A DNA stretch of 25,608 nucleotides from Pseudomonadota bacterium. Lineage in GTDB: Bacteria > Desulfobacterota > Desulfobacteria > Desulfobacterales > Desulfobacteraceae. A model generated the notes under the pieces. It worked only from the letters and a program-made list of their open reading frames with translations. It had not been told where the DNA came from and made no database searches. Location of the stretch: contig JAHIVS010000181.1 of assembly GCA_018816605.1 (NCBI GenBank), positions 1 to 25,608 of the forward strand. The letters are read 5' to 3'. The translations under genes were made by a program, and so were the position numbers. Shown here piece by piece: positions 7,302 through 15,784 of this stretch (its first letter is position 1; each line of letters begins with the position of its first letter).

Positions 7302-9928
7302 CCCTCCTTCCCTTGATTCGTATCTGCTTTCGAAGCAGCAGAGCCCATCCCCTCAGAACCTTTCTTCTGATCTTTGGAATTGCCCTGGGGGTTGCCGGGA
7401 CGGTTGGCATTGATATTGCCAAGACCAGTGTGAGCCGCTCCTTTGAACTGTCCACCGCCGCCTTGACATCCCGATCCACCCACCAGGTTGTGGGCAGCCA
7501 GTTTTCCCTTCCCCAGTCAATTTTCACAAAAATCAGAACCCGCATAGACATCCATGACAGTGCTCCGGTGATCACGGCCCAGGTGCAGGTCAAGGAGATG
7601 AACTTTCAGGCCATGACCCTCATGGGGGTGGACCCGTTTTCGGAAAAAAAGTTCAGGGAGGTGGATTTCCGGCAACAGGACCGCCGATTCTCTGGAAATC
7701 TGGCCCATATGATTGCCCGGGCATCTGGGGTTTTGATGTCCAGCTCCCTGGCCCGTATCCATGACCTTAAGATGGGCGGACTCCTGACCCTGATGTTTGG
7801 AGACCGGGGAATTCCGGTCCCCATTGCAGGGTTTATTGAGGAAAACGATACCACAGCCGGACAGGCCTTCCAGGGAATACTTCTGGCAGACATCAGCCTG
7901 GCCCAGGAGATCCTGGGGCTGGAGGACCGGATCAGCCGGATTGATCTGGTTCTAAAAGATGAATCTGAGATTGCGGCTGTAAAAAATTTGCTTTCCCCAT
8001 CCATGGTGCTGGTAAAAACAGACCAGCAGAACCAGACCATCCGCAGCTTATCAAACTCCTTTGAGACCAGCTTAACAGCATTTTCCATGCTCACCCTGTT
8101 CATGGGCATTTTTCTGATTTACAATACCGTTTCCTTTTCCGTTGTCCGCCAGCAAAAACGCAACGGGACCCTGAGGGCCCTGGGTGCCACCCGGCAGGAG
8201 ATCTTCTGGGCAGTGGAGGCCGAGGTGATGGTGTATGCCCTGGTGGGGTCCCTCCTGGGGCTTGTTCTGGGCATTGCTCTGGGCAGGGGAGCGGTTTACG
8301 GGGTGTGCGCCACGGTGTCGGACATGTACTTTACCCTCACCGTCAGCCAGATCCACATCAGCCCGGTCACATTGGTGAAGGGACTTGCCACCGGTCTTTT
8401 GGCCGCCGTTGCCGCCTCCCTTGTCCCTGCCCTGAATGCTGCAGGGGCACGACCCATCTCCCTGATGCAGCCGTCCGGCGGTGAAACCGATTTCAAGGGG
8501 TATCTCCCGGGACTGGCCCTGGCCGGAGGAGGAATGATCCTGGGTGCGCTTATGATTTTCAGCCGGCCGGAAAGCAGCAGCACGCTTATTTTTTCAGGGG
8601 TCTTTCTGGTGTTCGGGGGCAGCTCATTTTTAAGCCCCTGTCTGGTTCTGGGCCTGACCCGCCTGATTCCCTTAATTTCGGGAAGTGTTGCCGGCCTGGT
8701 GAAAAAGGGAGCCACAGCGCAACTGACCCTGGCGGGTATGGCCCTGCGGAATATCCGAAGGTCCCTGAGCCGGTCTTCGGTTCTCATTGCCTCGCTCACC
8801 GTTGTGATTTCCGTGTACATTGGAATTGATACCATGACCACAAGTTTCAGGCGTTCTATTATTGACTGGGTGGAGGGCCATATCGGAGGGGACGTTCATA
8901 TCTCATCAACGGATGAACTGAACCGGTCCCTGGACCCTGTGCTGGTGGAAAAAATTCAGGCCCTGGAGGGGGTCAGGGGAATCTCGGCCTACAATATCCA
9001 CAAGGTATTCTCCCGGGTATCCGGCGAGGTTCATATTTTTTCCTATGTCCGGGATCTGTCTGAAAAACAATGGACCTGGACCGCCCTGGACGCAATTGAA
9101 TCGGATGCAATTGGACCACCTGGAACCGGAACAACCGCAGCGGATCCCGATGACCAGTCCCTGAATGCTCTGCTGGAGGAGGGCTGGATTTTTGTATCTG
9201 AAATTTTTGCCAGAAGAAATGGATTCATCCCTGGACCGGGGGCTTTCGTGACCATGGAAACACGGAAAGGCCCGGTTTCTTTCAGGGTTGCCGGTGTGTT
9301 CAGGGATTTTTTCATGGGCGGCGGCCGGATTATTGTCAGCCGTGATACAATGAACGCCTATTGGGGACATCAGGATATCACGGCGGTCCAGATGTTTGTG
9401 AAAGACCCATCTGCCATTGACCGGCTCATGGCCGATGTCCTTTCCCTGGTTTCTGATAAAACCAGGGTGAGTGTCCAATCGGGCATGGCCATCAAGGCCG
9501 GTATCCTCGGGGTGTTTGATAAAACCTTTCTGATCACCTCCGCCCTTCAGGTCCTTACGGCCATTGTGGCATTGACCGGTATTTTAAATTCGGTCATGGC
9601 CTTGATCCTGGAACGTTCCCGGGAATTGGGAATATTAAGGGCCTGCGGTGCAGACCCCGGGCAAGTCCGGAGCCTGGTGCTTTGGGAATGCACATTCAAC
9701 GGGTTTTTTGCAGGCGTTCTGGCCCTGCCCCTGGGATACGCACTCGCCTGGATTCTGGTGTATATTGTAAATTATACCGCCTTTGGCTGGACCTACGAAA
9801 TGCAGGCCTCCATGTCAACCTTTGTCCAGGCCCTGGTATTTTCAAGTCTTGCCGCCTTTGGCGCCGGTATGGTTCCGGCCATTGGCGCCGGACGCATATC
9901 CGTGGCCCAGGCCCTTCGGACCGAATAG
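7298..9928 (+). CDS. FtsX-family ABC permease with two FtsX domains (AttF/AttG-like)
   Basis: An 876-residue membrane protein. One helix at about 20-40 leads into a large extracytoplasmic MacB-like domain (about 41-255). Helices follow at about 262-282, 308-335 and 360-380 (first FtsX domain), with a linker region of helices at 403-447. The pattern then repeats: a helix at about 493-511, a second extracytoplasmic domain, and a C-terminal FtsX domain from about 750. Both FtsX domains carry the R-x-L-R/GIL-RA-(L/C)-GA-(T/D) coupling motif: RNGTLRALGATRQEI near 288-302 and RELGILRACGADPGQV near the C-terminus. The sequence is thus two half-permeases in one chain, where AttEFGH-type systems (as I recall) use AttF plus AttG. 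It presumably transports or extracts a lipid or lipoprotein-like substrate with the ATPase and lipoprotein. Confidence 0.93.
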   Translation: MTLLPLIRICFRSSRAHPLRTFLLIFGIALGVAGTVGIDIAKTSVSRSFELSTAALTSRSTHQVVGSQFSLPQSIFTKIRTRIDIHDSAPVITAQVQVKEMNFQAMTLMGVDPFSEKKFREVDFRQQDRRFSGNLAHMIARASGVLMSSSLARIHDLKMGGLLTLMFGDRGIPVPIAGFIEENDTTAGQAFQGILLADISLAQEILGLEDRISRIDLVLKDESEIAAVKNLLSPSMVLVKTDQQNQTIRSLSNSFETSLTAFSMLTLFMGIFLIYNTVSFSVVRQQKRNGTLRALGATRQEIFWAVEAEVMVYALVGSLLGLVLGIALGRGAVYGVCATVSDMYFTLTVSQIHISPVTLVKGLATGLLAAVAASLVPALNAAGARPISLMQPSGGETDFKGYLPGLALAGGGMILGALMIFSRPESSSTLIFSGVFLVFGGSSFLSPCLVLGLTRLIPLISGSVAGLVKKGATAQLTLAGMALRNIRRSLSRSSVLIASLTVVISVYIGIDTMTTSFRRSIIDWVEGHIGGDVHISSTDELNRSLDPVLVEKIQALEGVRGISAYNIHKVFSRVSGEVHIFSYVRDLSEKQWTWTALDAIESDAIGPPGTGTTAADPDDQSLNALLEEGWIFVSEIFARRNGFIPGPGAFVTMETRKGPVSFRVAGVFRDFFMGGGRIIVSRDTMNAYWGHQDITAVQMFVKDPSAIDRLMADVLSLVSDKTRVSVQSGMAIKAGILGVFDKTFLITSALQVLTAIVALTGILNSVMALILERSRELGILRACGADPGQVRSLVLWECTFNGFFAGVLALPLGYALAWILVYIVNYTAFGWTYEMQASMSTFVQALVFSSLAAFGAGMVPAIGAGRISVAQALRTE

Positions 9929-9939
9929 GAGCATTTGCA

Positions 9940-11073
9940 ATGAAACCATTTAAGGCCCTGATTGTACAATGGGCGATAATAATAATGACCGGTATGGTCG
10001 GTGGGTGCAGCTCTCCCGTGCCGCCCCCGTCCCTGGATATTGCCCAGGCCCTGTCCTCAGATGAGGATTCGGCCTGTTATGACAGGGCCGAAAAGAGCAA
10101 GACCATCAATTTACCTTCGGACCACGGCCCTCACAATGGTTTTAAAACCGAGTGGTGGTATTATACCGGAAATTTAAAAACGGCTTCAGGCAGGCACTTC
10201 GGGTATCAACTGACCTTTTTCCGCCAGGCCCTGGCCTGCAAAACAGCCCCGGGCCCCTCAAAATGGCGCACCAACCAGTTTTATTTTGCCCATTTTGCTG
10301 TGACCGATACCCAAAACCTGAAATTTTATTCTGCCCACCGCATGAACCGACAAAGTGTGGAAATTGCCGGGGCCAGCAGTTCCCCCTTCCGGGTGTGGAT
10401 CGATGCCTGGTCTGCCAAGGAGATAAAGGATGCCGACCATTCCCGGCCCGGATCCTTTCAGCTGAAGGCCCGGGACCATGACAGGGCAATCGACCTGACC
10501 CTGGTTAGGGAAAAAGCGGTCATCCTTCAGGGGGACAGGGGCCTGAGTCGAAAAGGTCCCGGCCCCTTTGATGCCTCCCATTATTATTCTATTCCTGTTC
10601 TCATCACCCAGGGCAAATTAAAAATCGGCAATGAGACCTTTGAGGTTCGGGGCAAAACCTGGTTTGACCACGAATGGAGCACCTCGGCCCTGGGCGATGA
10701 TGCAAAGGGATGGGACTGGTTTGCCATCCACTTGGACGACGGCCGGGAGCTGATGGTCTGCCAGGTGCGGGAAAAAGACAATAGCCCCAATAAATACGGA
10801 TTTGGCAGCATTTCGTTTGGGGACGGGACCTATGAAATCCTTGACCAGATCGATTTTTCAATCCAGGCCGTTCAGTTATGGGAAAGCCCCAAAACCGGCC
10901 GCCAGTATCCGGCCCGCTGGAAAATCCTCGTGCCGGACCATACCCTTGACCTTGAGGTATCTCCGGTCATGGACGGCCAGGAGCATTCCCATATGTTTGT
11001 CTATTATGAAGGGGCTGTCCGGGCAGAAGGAACGGTCACGGGTCTGGGATATGTGGAAATGACCGGGTATTGA
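9940..11073 (+). CDS. AttH/CrtC-like lipocalin-fold lipoprotein
   Basis: A 377-residue protein. The N-terminus is a lipoprotein signal, with a hydrophobic stretch at 5-20 and lipobox V20-G-G-C23. The mature part has AttH/carotenoid 1,2-hydratase (DUF2006-type) signatures: HNGFKTEWWYYTGNL at 65-79, HYYSIPVLITQGKL at 214-227, GKTWFDHEWS at 238-247 and GWDWFAIHLDDGREL at 257-271. I choose ATG 9940 because AGGAG overlaps the permease stop 9 nt upstream and it yields a proper lipobox; the frame stays open further upstream only as a shadow of the permease gene. It is the last gene of the ABC operon. It probably acts on or binds the ABC system's lipid-like substrate at a membrane surface; the substrate is unknown. 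Confidence 0.9.
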   Translation: MKPFKALIVQWAIIIMTGMVGGCSSPVPPPSLDIAQALSSDEDSACYDRAEKSKTINLPSDHGPHNGFKTEWWYYTGNLKTASGRHFGYQLTFFRQALACKTAPGPSKWRTNQFYFAHFAVTDTQNLKFYSAHRMNRQSVEIAGASSSPFRVWIDAWSAKEIKDADHSRPGSFQLKARDHDRAIDLTLVREKAVILQGDRGLSRKGPGPFDASHYYSIPVLITQGKLKIGNETFEVRGKTWFDHEWSTSALGDDAKGWDWFAIHLDDGRELMVCQVREKDNSPNKYGFGSISFGDGTYEILDQIDFSIQAVQLWESPKTGRQYPARWKILVPDHTLDLEVSPVMDGQEHSHMFVYYEGAVRAEGTVTGLGYVEMTGY

Positions 11074-11176
11074 ATCCCTGAAATTTCCCCTGTTTGGCGA
11101 AAAACAAAGCTGGGCCGTCTGGCGACCGTAATTTTCATCGCCGTCCACTTTTTATTCCCATGGGGCCAAAAATTGT

Positions 11177-11204
11177 TTGACAAAATAATTGCTTTAAATA
11201 TAGT
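11177..11204 (+). promoter_or_regulatory. Sigma70-type promoter of the acyl-CoA operon
   Basis: A consensus -35 TTGACA at 11177-11182 and a near-consensus -10 TATAGT at 11199-11204 are separated by 16 nt. Transcription would begin near 11211, just before the palindromic operator and about 107 nt before the first start codon. The 103 nt between the AttH stop and this promoter contain no convincing gene. Confidence 0.7.
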
Positions 11205-11216
11205 ATCTTGAAAAAT

Positions 11217-11234
11217 AGACTGAGCGCTCGATCA
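11217..11234. promoter_or_regulatory. TetR-type operator of the acyl-CoA operon
   Basis: AGACTGAGCGCTCGATCA is a pseudo-palindrome around the perfect core GAGCGCTC. Reversed, it matches the site upstream of the TetR gene (948-965) at 16 of 18 positions. It overlaps or immediately follows the predicted transcription start, where a bound repressor would block the polymerase. Confidence 0.7.
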
Positions 11235-11317
11235 GTTTTGTAAATATCCCGGACAGAGTGCTGAATCTGTGTATGCGCAAATATGAAGTTAACCCATAAA
11301 TACGAAGGAGGCGCAGG

Positions 11318-12466
11318 GTGGATTTTGACCTTACCAAAGAGCAGGAGATGATCCGTAAGGAAGTCAGAAAGTTTGCCCAGAAAGAGATTGCCCCCATAGC
11401 AGGTGAGCTGGATGAACAAGAAGCGTTTTCAGAAGCCCTCACCCGCAAAATGGGAGAAATCGGTCTTTTCGGCATGTTTGTTTCAGAAAAATACCAAGGC
11501 CAGGCAATGGACTATATCTCTTACATCATTGCGGTTGAAGAGGTGGCCAGAATAGATGGATCCCAGGCAGCCACCATTGCAGCGGGCAACTCCCTTGGGA
11601 TCGGCCCGATTTACTATTTCGGCACCGAAGAACAAAAACAAAAATATCTGCCAAAACTATGCGCCGGGGAAGGGCTCTGGGGATTCGGCCTCACAGAACC
11701 CACGGCCGGATCCGATGCCGGCGGCAGCAAGACAACAGCCGTTCTGGACGGCAACGAATGGGTGATCAACGGATCCAAAATATTTATCACCAATGCGGCC
11801 TGCGATCTGACCATGGGCGTCACGGTCCAGGCCATTACCGGCACCCGGGACAACGGCAAGCCCGAATATTCGTGCATCCTGGTTGAAGCCGGAACTCCCG
11901 GTTTCAAGGCCGTTCCCATGCACAAGAAAATGATGTGGCGGGCTTCAAACACGGCAGAGCTCTATTTTGACGATGTCCGGGTCCCAAAAACCAATATCCT
12001 GGGCAAAAAAGGGGACGGCTTCCACCAGATGCTGTCCACCCTGGACGGGGGGCGCCTCTCCATCGGGGCCATGGGATTGGGCGGCGCCCAGGGTGCCTAT
12101 GACCTTGCCTTAAAATATGCCAGGGAAAGACAGCAATTCGGCCAGCCCATTTCCAAATTCCAGGCCATTGCATTCAAGCTGGCCGATTCTGCCATGGAAA
12201 TCGAATGCGCCAGAAATCTGCTCTACAAAGCCTGCTGGCTGAAATCCAACCACAGGCCCTATGAAAAGGAAGCAGCCATGGGCAAGCTTTACTGCTCGGA
12301 GGTCATGGGCCGGGTTGCGGACCATGCGGTCCAGATCCACGGCGGGTATGGACTGATGAAAGAATACAATGTGGAACGATTTTACAGGGACCAGAAACTC
12401 CTTGAAATAGGGGAAGGCACCTCGGAAGTCCAGCGCCTTGTCATTTCAAGATATATCGGCTGTTAA
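11318..12466 (+). CDS. Acyl-CoA dehydrogenase (short/branched-chain type)
   Basis: A 382-residue FAD flavoenzyme of normal length. Family motifs are GFGLTEPTAGSDAGG (122-136), WVINGSKIFITNA (148-160), RQQFGQPISKFQ (271-282) and QIHGGYGLMKEY (339-350). The catalytic base is E366 in LEIGEGTSEVQR, the common C-terminal position. Isovaleryl-CoA dehydrogenases have Ala there and a Glu in the LDLERL helix; here that helix reads LDGGRL (242-247). A straight-chain, isobutyryl- or 2-methylbutyryl-type substrate therefore fits the active site better than isovaleryl-CoA, although the downstream genes look Liu-like. GTG 11318 is the start, with AAGGAGG 6 nt before it. It is the first gene of the operon behind the operator at 11217. 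Confidence 0.93.
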   Translation: MDFDLTKEQEMIRKEVRKFAQKEIAPIAGELDEQEAFSEALTRKMGEIGLFGMFVSEKYQGQAMDYISYIIAVEEVARIDGSQAATIAAGNSLGIGPIYYFGTEEQKQKYLPKLCAGEGLWGFGLTEPTAGSDAGGSKTTAVLDGNEWVINGSKIFITNAACDLTMGVTVQAITGTRDNGKPEYSCILVEAGTPGFKAVPMHKKMMWRASNTAELYFDDVRVPKTNILGKKGDGFHQMLSTLDGGRLSIGAMGLGGAQGAYDLALKYARERQQFGQPISKFQAIAFKLADSAMEIECARNLLYKACWLKSNHRPYEKEAAMGKLYCSEVMGRVADHAVQIHGGYGLMKEYNVERFYRDQKLLEIGEGTSEVQRLVISRYIGC

Positions 12467-12486
12467 GCTGTTCAAACGGAGACACT

Positions 12487-13272
12487 ATGAGCCACCAAGA
12501 TCTTTTGCGGGTCGAAGAAAAAAACCAGGCCATACTTCTGACCCTGAACCGGCCGGAGGTGATGAATTGCCTGAATTTTGACCTGTTGTATGCCCTTCGG
12601 GATGAAATTGATGCCATCCAATACAAAACCGACATCCGTTGCGCCATCATCACGGGGGCCGGTGAAAAATCCTTTTGCGCCGGCGCAGACCTGAAGGAAA
12701 GGGCCACCCTGACACCGGACCAGGTAAAAAAATTTATTCTTACCATCCGCAATCTCTTAACCTCCCTCCAGAACCTTCCCATACCCGTGATATCAGCTGT
12801 CAACGGCATCGCCCTGGGCGGGGGAACTGAAGTGGCCCTGGCATCGGATATCCGCATTGCCGCAGACACGGCCTCCATGGGCCTGACCGAAGCAAGGCTT
12901 GCCATTATTCCCGGCGGCGGCGGCACCCAGCGGCTGCCCCGGATCATCGGGGTGGCCAAGGCCAAGGAGCTGATCTTTACCGGCCGGCGGGTGGATGCAA
13001 CGGAAGCCCTTGAAATCGGCCTGGTCAATCGGGTGGTCCCCCGGGAAAAGCTGCTGGACGCCTGCATGGAAATGGCAGGCATGATTGCCGAAACCGGTCC
13101 CATTGCCGTGGAAATGGCCAAATACGCCATTGACAAGGGGATAGAAACAGACCTTGCCACGGGCCTTGCCATTGAATCCAATGCCTACCGGGTCACCATC
13201 CCCACCGAAGACAGGGTGGAGGGACTCACCGCATTCAGAGAAAAAAGAAAACCTGTATACAAAGGGAGATAA
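12487..13272 (+). CDS. Enoyl-CoA hydratase, methylglutaconyl-CoA hydratase-like (LiuC/AUH type)
   Basis: A 261-residue crotonase-fold enzyme. The oxyanion-hole motifs are FCAGADLKERA (63-73) and ALGGGTEVALASDIR (109-123). Both catalytic glutamates are present and correctly spaced: E115, and E135 in GLTEARLAIIPGGGGTQRLPR. The stretches FCAGADLKERA, IIPGGGGTQRLPR, DLATGLAIE and EGLTAFREKRKPVYKG closely follow remembered AUH/LiuC sequences, which hydrate 3-methylglutaconyl-CoA to HMG-CoA in leucine breakdown. A general short-chain enoyl-CoA hydratase is the alternative. The gap to the dehydrogenase is 20 nt, with a CGGAGA ribosome site; the carboxylase gene starts 9 nt after it. Confidence 0.9.
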   Translation: MSHQDLLRVEEKNQAILLTLNRPEVMNCLNFDLLYALRDEIDAIQYKTDIRCAIITGAGEKSFCAGADLKERATLTPDQVKKFILTIRNLLTSLQNLPIPVISAVNGIALGGGTEVALASDIRIAADTASMGLTEARLAIIPGGGGTQRLPRIIGVAKAKELIFTGRRVDATEALEIGLVNRVVPREKLLDACMEMAGMIAETGPIAVEMAKYAIDKGIETDLATGLAIESNAYRVTIPTEDRVEGLTAFREKRKPVYKGR

Positions 13273-13281
13273 ACACAATCC

Positions 13282-14871
13282 ATGACTGACACACGCACAT
13301 TCTGGGAAAACGAGGAAGCAACGCTTTCTGCCCGCCAGCAGGAAGCCATATGGCCCGGCGGCCAGAAAGCCGTGGACACCCTTGCAAAGCGAAACAAACG
13401 GCCGGTCAGACAATTGATAACCGACCTTATTGATGCAAACACCCCGTTTTTTGAATTGTCCATGCTGGCAGGATTCGGCATGGACTATCCAGGGGTTGAA
13501 GATGTGCCCTGTGCCGGTATTGTCACGGGAATCGGAAAAGTACACGGTAACTGGACCATGATCATGGCCAATGATGCAAGGGTCAAGGCAGGCACCTATT
13601 TTCCCATCACCTTGAAAAAACACATGCGGGCCCAGGCCATTGCGGAAAAATGCGGCCTTAATTGTATTTATATTGCCGACTCGGGCGGGGTGTTTCTGCC
13701 CATGCAGGCGGAAGTTTTCCCCGATGACCAGCATTTTGGCTCCATTTTTTACAATATGGCCCGCATGTCGGCAAAAGGACTTCGCCAGGTGACCCTGAGC
13801 ACCGGCGGCAACACGGCCGGGGGCGCCTATATTGTCTTCATGGCCTGTGAATCCATTATGATCGACAAGCAGTCCTTTTCCTTTTTGGGAGGACCGCCCC
13901 TGGTAAAAATGGCCACAGGAGAAGAGATCTCTGCCGAAGACCTGGGAGGCGCAAAGGTGCACACCCAGGTGTCCGGCGGCGCCGACCATCTGTGCGCCGA
14001 CCAGGCCCAGGCCATCGGAAGGGTAAGGGAACTGCTGTCCCTGAGCCGCCCCCAGCAGCTGAATCTGCACCGATATCCCATACAGGAGCCCGAGGCTTCC
14101 AAAAAATCACTTTATGAGGTTCTGCCCACCTCTCCCCACAAGGGAATCAACGGGTATAAGGTGCTCCAGGCCATTGCCGACGGGTCCCAATTCATAGAGG
14201 CCAAAAAGGATTTTGCCCCTGGCAGGGGATCCAATATCCTCACGGGCAAAATCCGGATAAAAGGACTTCCCGTGGGCGTGATCTGCTCCAACGGGGCCGG
14301 CATCATCTTCCATGAGGCTGCCAAAAAAGTGGCCGAATGGGTGGTCCGGTGCTCCTATGAAAAAATCCCCCTGCTGTTTATCCAGAGTGCTCCGGGGTAT
14401 ATGGTAGGGTCAGACTCCGAACATGCGGGCATCGGCAAGTTCGGGGCCGACATGGTACGGGCGGTCTCCTGTGCCCAGGTGCCCCGGGTCCAGCTGGTGA
14501 TCGGCCCTGACAACGGGGCGGCCAACTACGGCATGTGCGGCCGGGCCTATAAACCCCACTTCCTTTTTTCCACCATGCGGGCCAGAACAGGGGTCATGAG
14601 CGGCAAAAGCGCCGGCGGCGTATTGCTGCACATCGAACAGGCCAAACGCAAAGCAAAGGGCAACCCCATGACCGAACAAGAGATCGAGGCCTTCCAGCAG
14701 ACAATGATTGAGAAGTACGACGGGGAAGCCCATCCTTTTTTCTGCGGGGCAAGGCTGTTTAACGACCGGGTCCTTAAATTTTCGGAAATCAGGGATTGGC
14801 TGGCCATGGCATTTGAGGTCAGCCTGATAAAACCCATTGGGGACGCCACCTTTGGAAATTTCAGGTTTTAA
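13282..14871 (+). CDS. Acyl-CoA carboxylase beta subunit, methylcrotonyl-CoA carboxylase-like (LiuB type)
   Basis: A 529-residue carboxyltransferase, matching the usual 530-560 of MCC beta. Two crotonase-like halves are visible. The N-terminal half has MANDARVKAGTYFP (95-108), DSGGVFLPMQAEVFPD (133-148), TAGGAY (178-183) and GGPPLVKMATGEEISAEDLGG (203-223). The C-terminal half has GYMVGSDSEHAGI, GAANYGMCGRAY and an ending in DATFGNFRF much like MCC beta (FGIFRM). It would transfer CO2 from carboxybiotin to a branched enoyl-CoA. The partner biotin carboxylase/biotin carrier subunit is not in this window. The ribosome site AGGGAGA overlaps the preceding gene's end. Geranyl-CoA carboxylase beta is a possible alternative; a propionyl-CoA type seems less likely. 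Confidence 0.9.
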   Translation: MTDTRTFWENEEATLSARQQEAIWPGGQKAVDTLAKRNKRPVRQLITDLIDANTPFFELSMLAGFGMDYPGVEDVPCAGIVTGIGKVHGNWTMIMANDARVKAGTYFPITLKKHMRAQAIAEKCGLNCIYIADSGGVFLPMQAEVFPDDQHFGSIFYNMARMSAKGLRQVTLSTGGNTAGGAYIVFMACESIMIDKQSFSFLGGPPLVKMATGEEISAEDLGGAKVHTQVSGGADHLCADQAQAIGRVRELLSLSRPQQLNLHRYPIQEPEASKKSLYEVLPTSPHKGINGYKVLQAIADGSQFIEAKKDFAPGRGSNILTGKIRIKGLPVGVICSNGAGIIFHEAAKKVAEWVVRCSYEKIPLLFIQSAPGYMVGSDSEHAGIGKFGADMVRAVSCAQVPRVQLVIGPDNGAANYGMCGRAYKPHFLFSTMRARTGVMSGKSAGGVLLHIEQAKRKAKGNPMTEQEIEAFQQTMIEKYDGEAHPFFCGARLFNDRVLKFSEIRDWLAMAFEVSLIKPIGDATFGNFRF

Positions 14872-14961
14872 AAGCACCCGATGTGGAGAGACCAAGGAGA
14901 TACCCTTGTACAAATTGACGAAATGGGTATAGAACATGGCCAGGCTGTTGACAAAATTTTA

Positions 14962-14986
14962 GTGAGGCCATCACCAACGGCCTCAC
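14962..14986. other. Hairpin in the 262-nt gap between the carboxylase and XRE-cupin genes
   Basis: GTGAGGCC (14962-14969) and GGCCTCAC (14979-14986) form a perfect 8-bp stem with a 9-nt loop. No T-run follows on the plus strand, so it is more likely an mRNA processing or stability element than a terminator. The surrounding gap (14872-15133) encodes only short broken frames, such as one from ATG 14881 of 36 codons, and is unusually long for this operon. Confidence 0.4.
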
Positions 14987-15133
14987 CCTGAAAAAAGGCC
15001 ATATGCACCAGGCCAGACCAGGGCTTGGCCGTTTAAAAGAAACACTAAGTGAAGCACCGGATCAGAACTTTCCCAAAATATAGATCTTTCCGATTTTAAA
15101 AGTCTGATTGGAAAATCTAGCAAAGGAGATGCC

Positions 15134-15769
15134 ATGGAAAAAAAAGAGACTATTCCCCATATCAATGTAGACTATTTTGAAGATCTCACCGGAAATATCA
15201 AAAATGGCAAGGCCGGGGAAGTGGATGAGGTGGGAACCCGTATCCGCCTGCTGAGACAGGAAAGGGGAATTTCCCTTGAAGATCTGTCCAGCCTCACCGG
15301 GTTTGAAATCTCCGACCTTGAAGATATCGAAAACGGCAAACAAAAACCCCAGCTGGGCATGGTCATGAAGCTGTCCAAAGCTCTGGATGCCGCTGTGGGA
15401 CGCCTTGTTTCCGGCCTGGGCACCAAATTGTATTCCATCACCCGGAAAAATGACAGAAAGCAGGTGGCAAGATCGGCTTCCAAAACCAATAAGAAAAATG
15501 TCTACGCTTATATGAGCCTGGCCCCTGAAGTCCAGGGACGCCACATGGAAGCCTTGATCGTGCAATTGGAAAAAATTGAAGAAAAAGAAGTTTCCGTCCA
15601 CAACGGAGAAGAGTTTATCTTCGTTCTGGAAGGAATCGTCAACCTGACCATTGCCAATGAAACCTATGACCTTGAACCCGGAGACAGCGCCTATTATCTT
15701 TCCACAACATCCCATTACATAACGGCAAAAACCGACAAAGCCACCATACTTGCCGTTTTGTATGAATAA
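15134..15769 (+). CDS. XRE-family regulator with C-terminal cupin sensor domain
   Basis: A 211-residue two-domain protein. Residues about 32-92 form a Cro/C1 helix-turn-helix (VGTRIRLLRQERGISLEDL, then the recognition region FEISDLEDIENGKQKP). Residues about 125-210 form a small cupin barrel (HNGEEFIFVLEGIVNLTI, LEPGDSAYYLSTTSH). Regulators of this type commonly sit next to, and control, genes for acyl-CoA synthetases, amine or amino-acid catabolism, with the cupin binding a small ligand. Only one His of a full metal site is obvious in cupin motif 1 (H156), so metal binding is uncertain. An AAAGGAG site lies 6 nt before the ATG. It is 15 nt upstream of the acetoacetyl-CoA synthetase gene, the most likely target. 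Confidence 0.9.
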   Translation: MEKKETIPHINVDYFEDLTGNIKNGKAGEVDEVGTRIRLLRQERGISLEDLSSLTGFEISDLEDIENGKQKPQLGMVMKLSKALDAAVGRLVSGLGTKLYSITRKNDRKQVARSASKTNKKNVYAYMSLAPEVQGRHMEALIVQLEKIEEKEVSVHNGEEFIFVLEGIVNLTIANETYDLEPGDSAYYLSTTSHYITAKTDKATILAVLYE

Positions 15770-15784
15770 GGAGGTACCCCAAAC

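Noticed and set aside
9682..9939. Extension of the AttH-like gene upstream to ATG 9682
   Set aside because: It would overlap the permease C-terminus in another frame and remove the lipobox from the N-terminus; ATG 9940 has a ribosome site.
11121..11155. Weak hairpin GGCGA/TCGCC followed by a T-run after the AttH-like gene
   Set aside because: Only 5 bp with a 12-nt loop and the T-run is 7 nt away; too weak to call as a terminator.
11318..12466. Naming the dehydrogenase liuA (isovaleryl-CoA dehydrogenase)
   Set aside because: The catalytic residue pattern is that of ordinary acyl-CoA dehydrogenases, so operon context alone is not enough for the symbol.
12793..14070. 425-codon open frame on the minus strand opposite the hydratase and carboxylase genes
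   Set aside because: It is antisense to two strongly recognised genes, has Gly/His-rich unlikely composition, and reflects GC-skewed codon use of the real genes.
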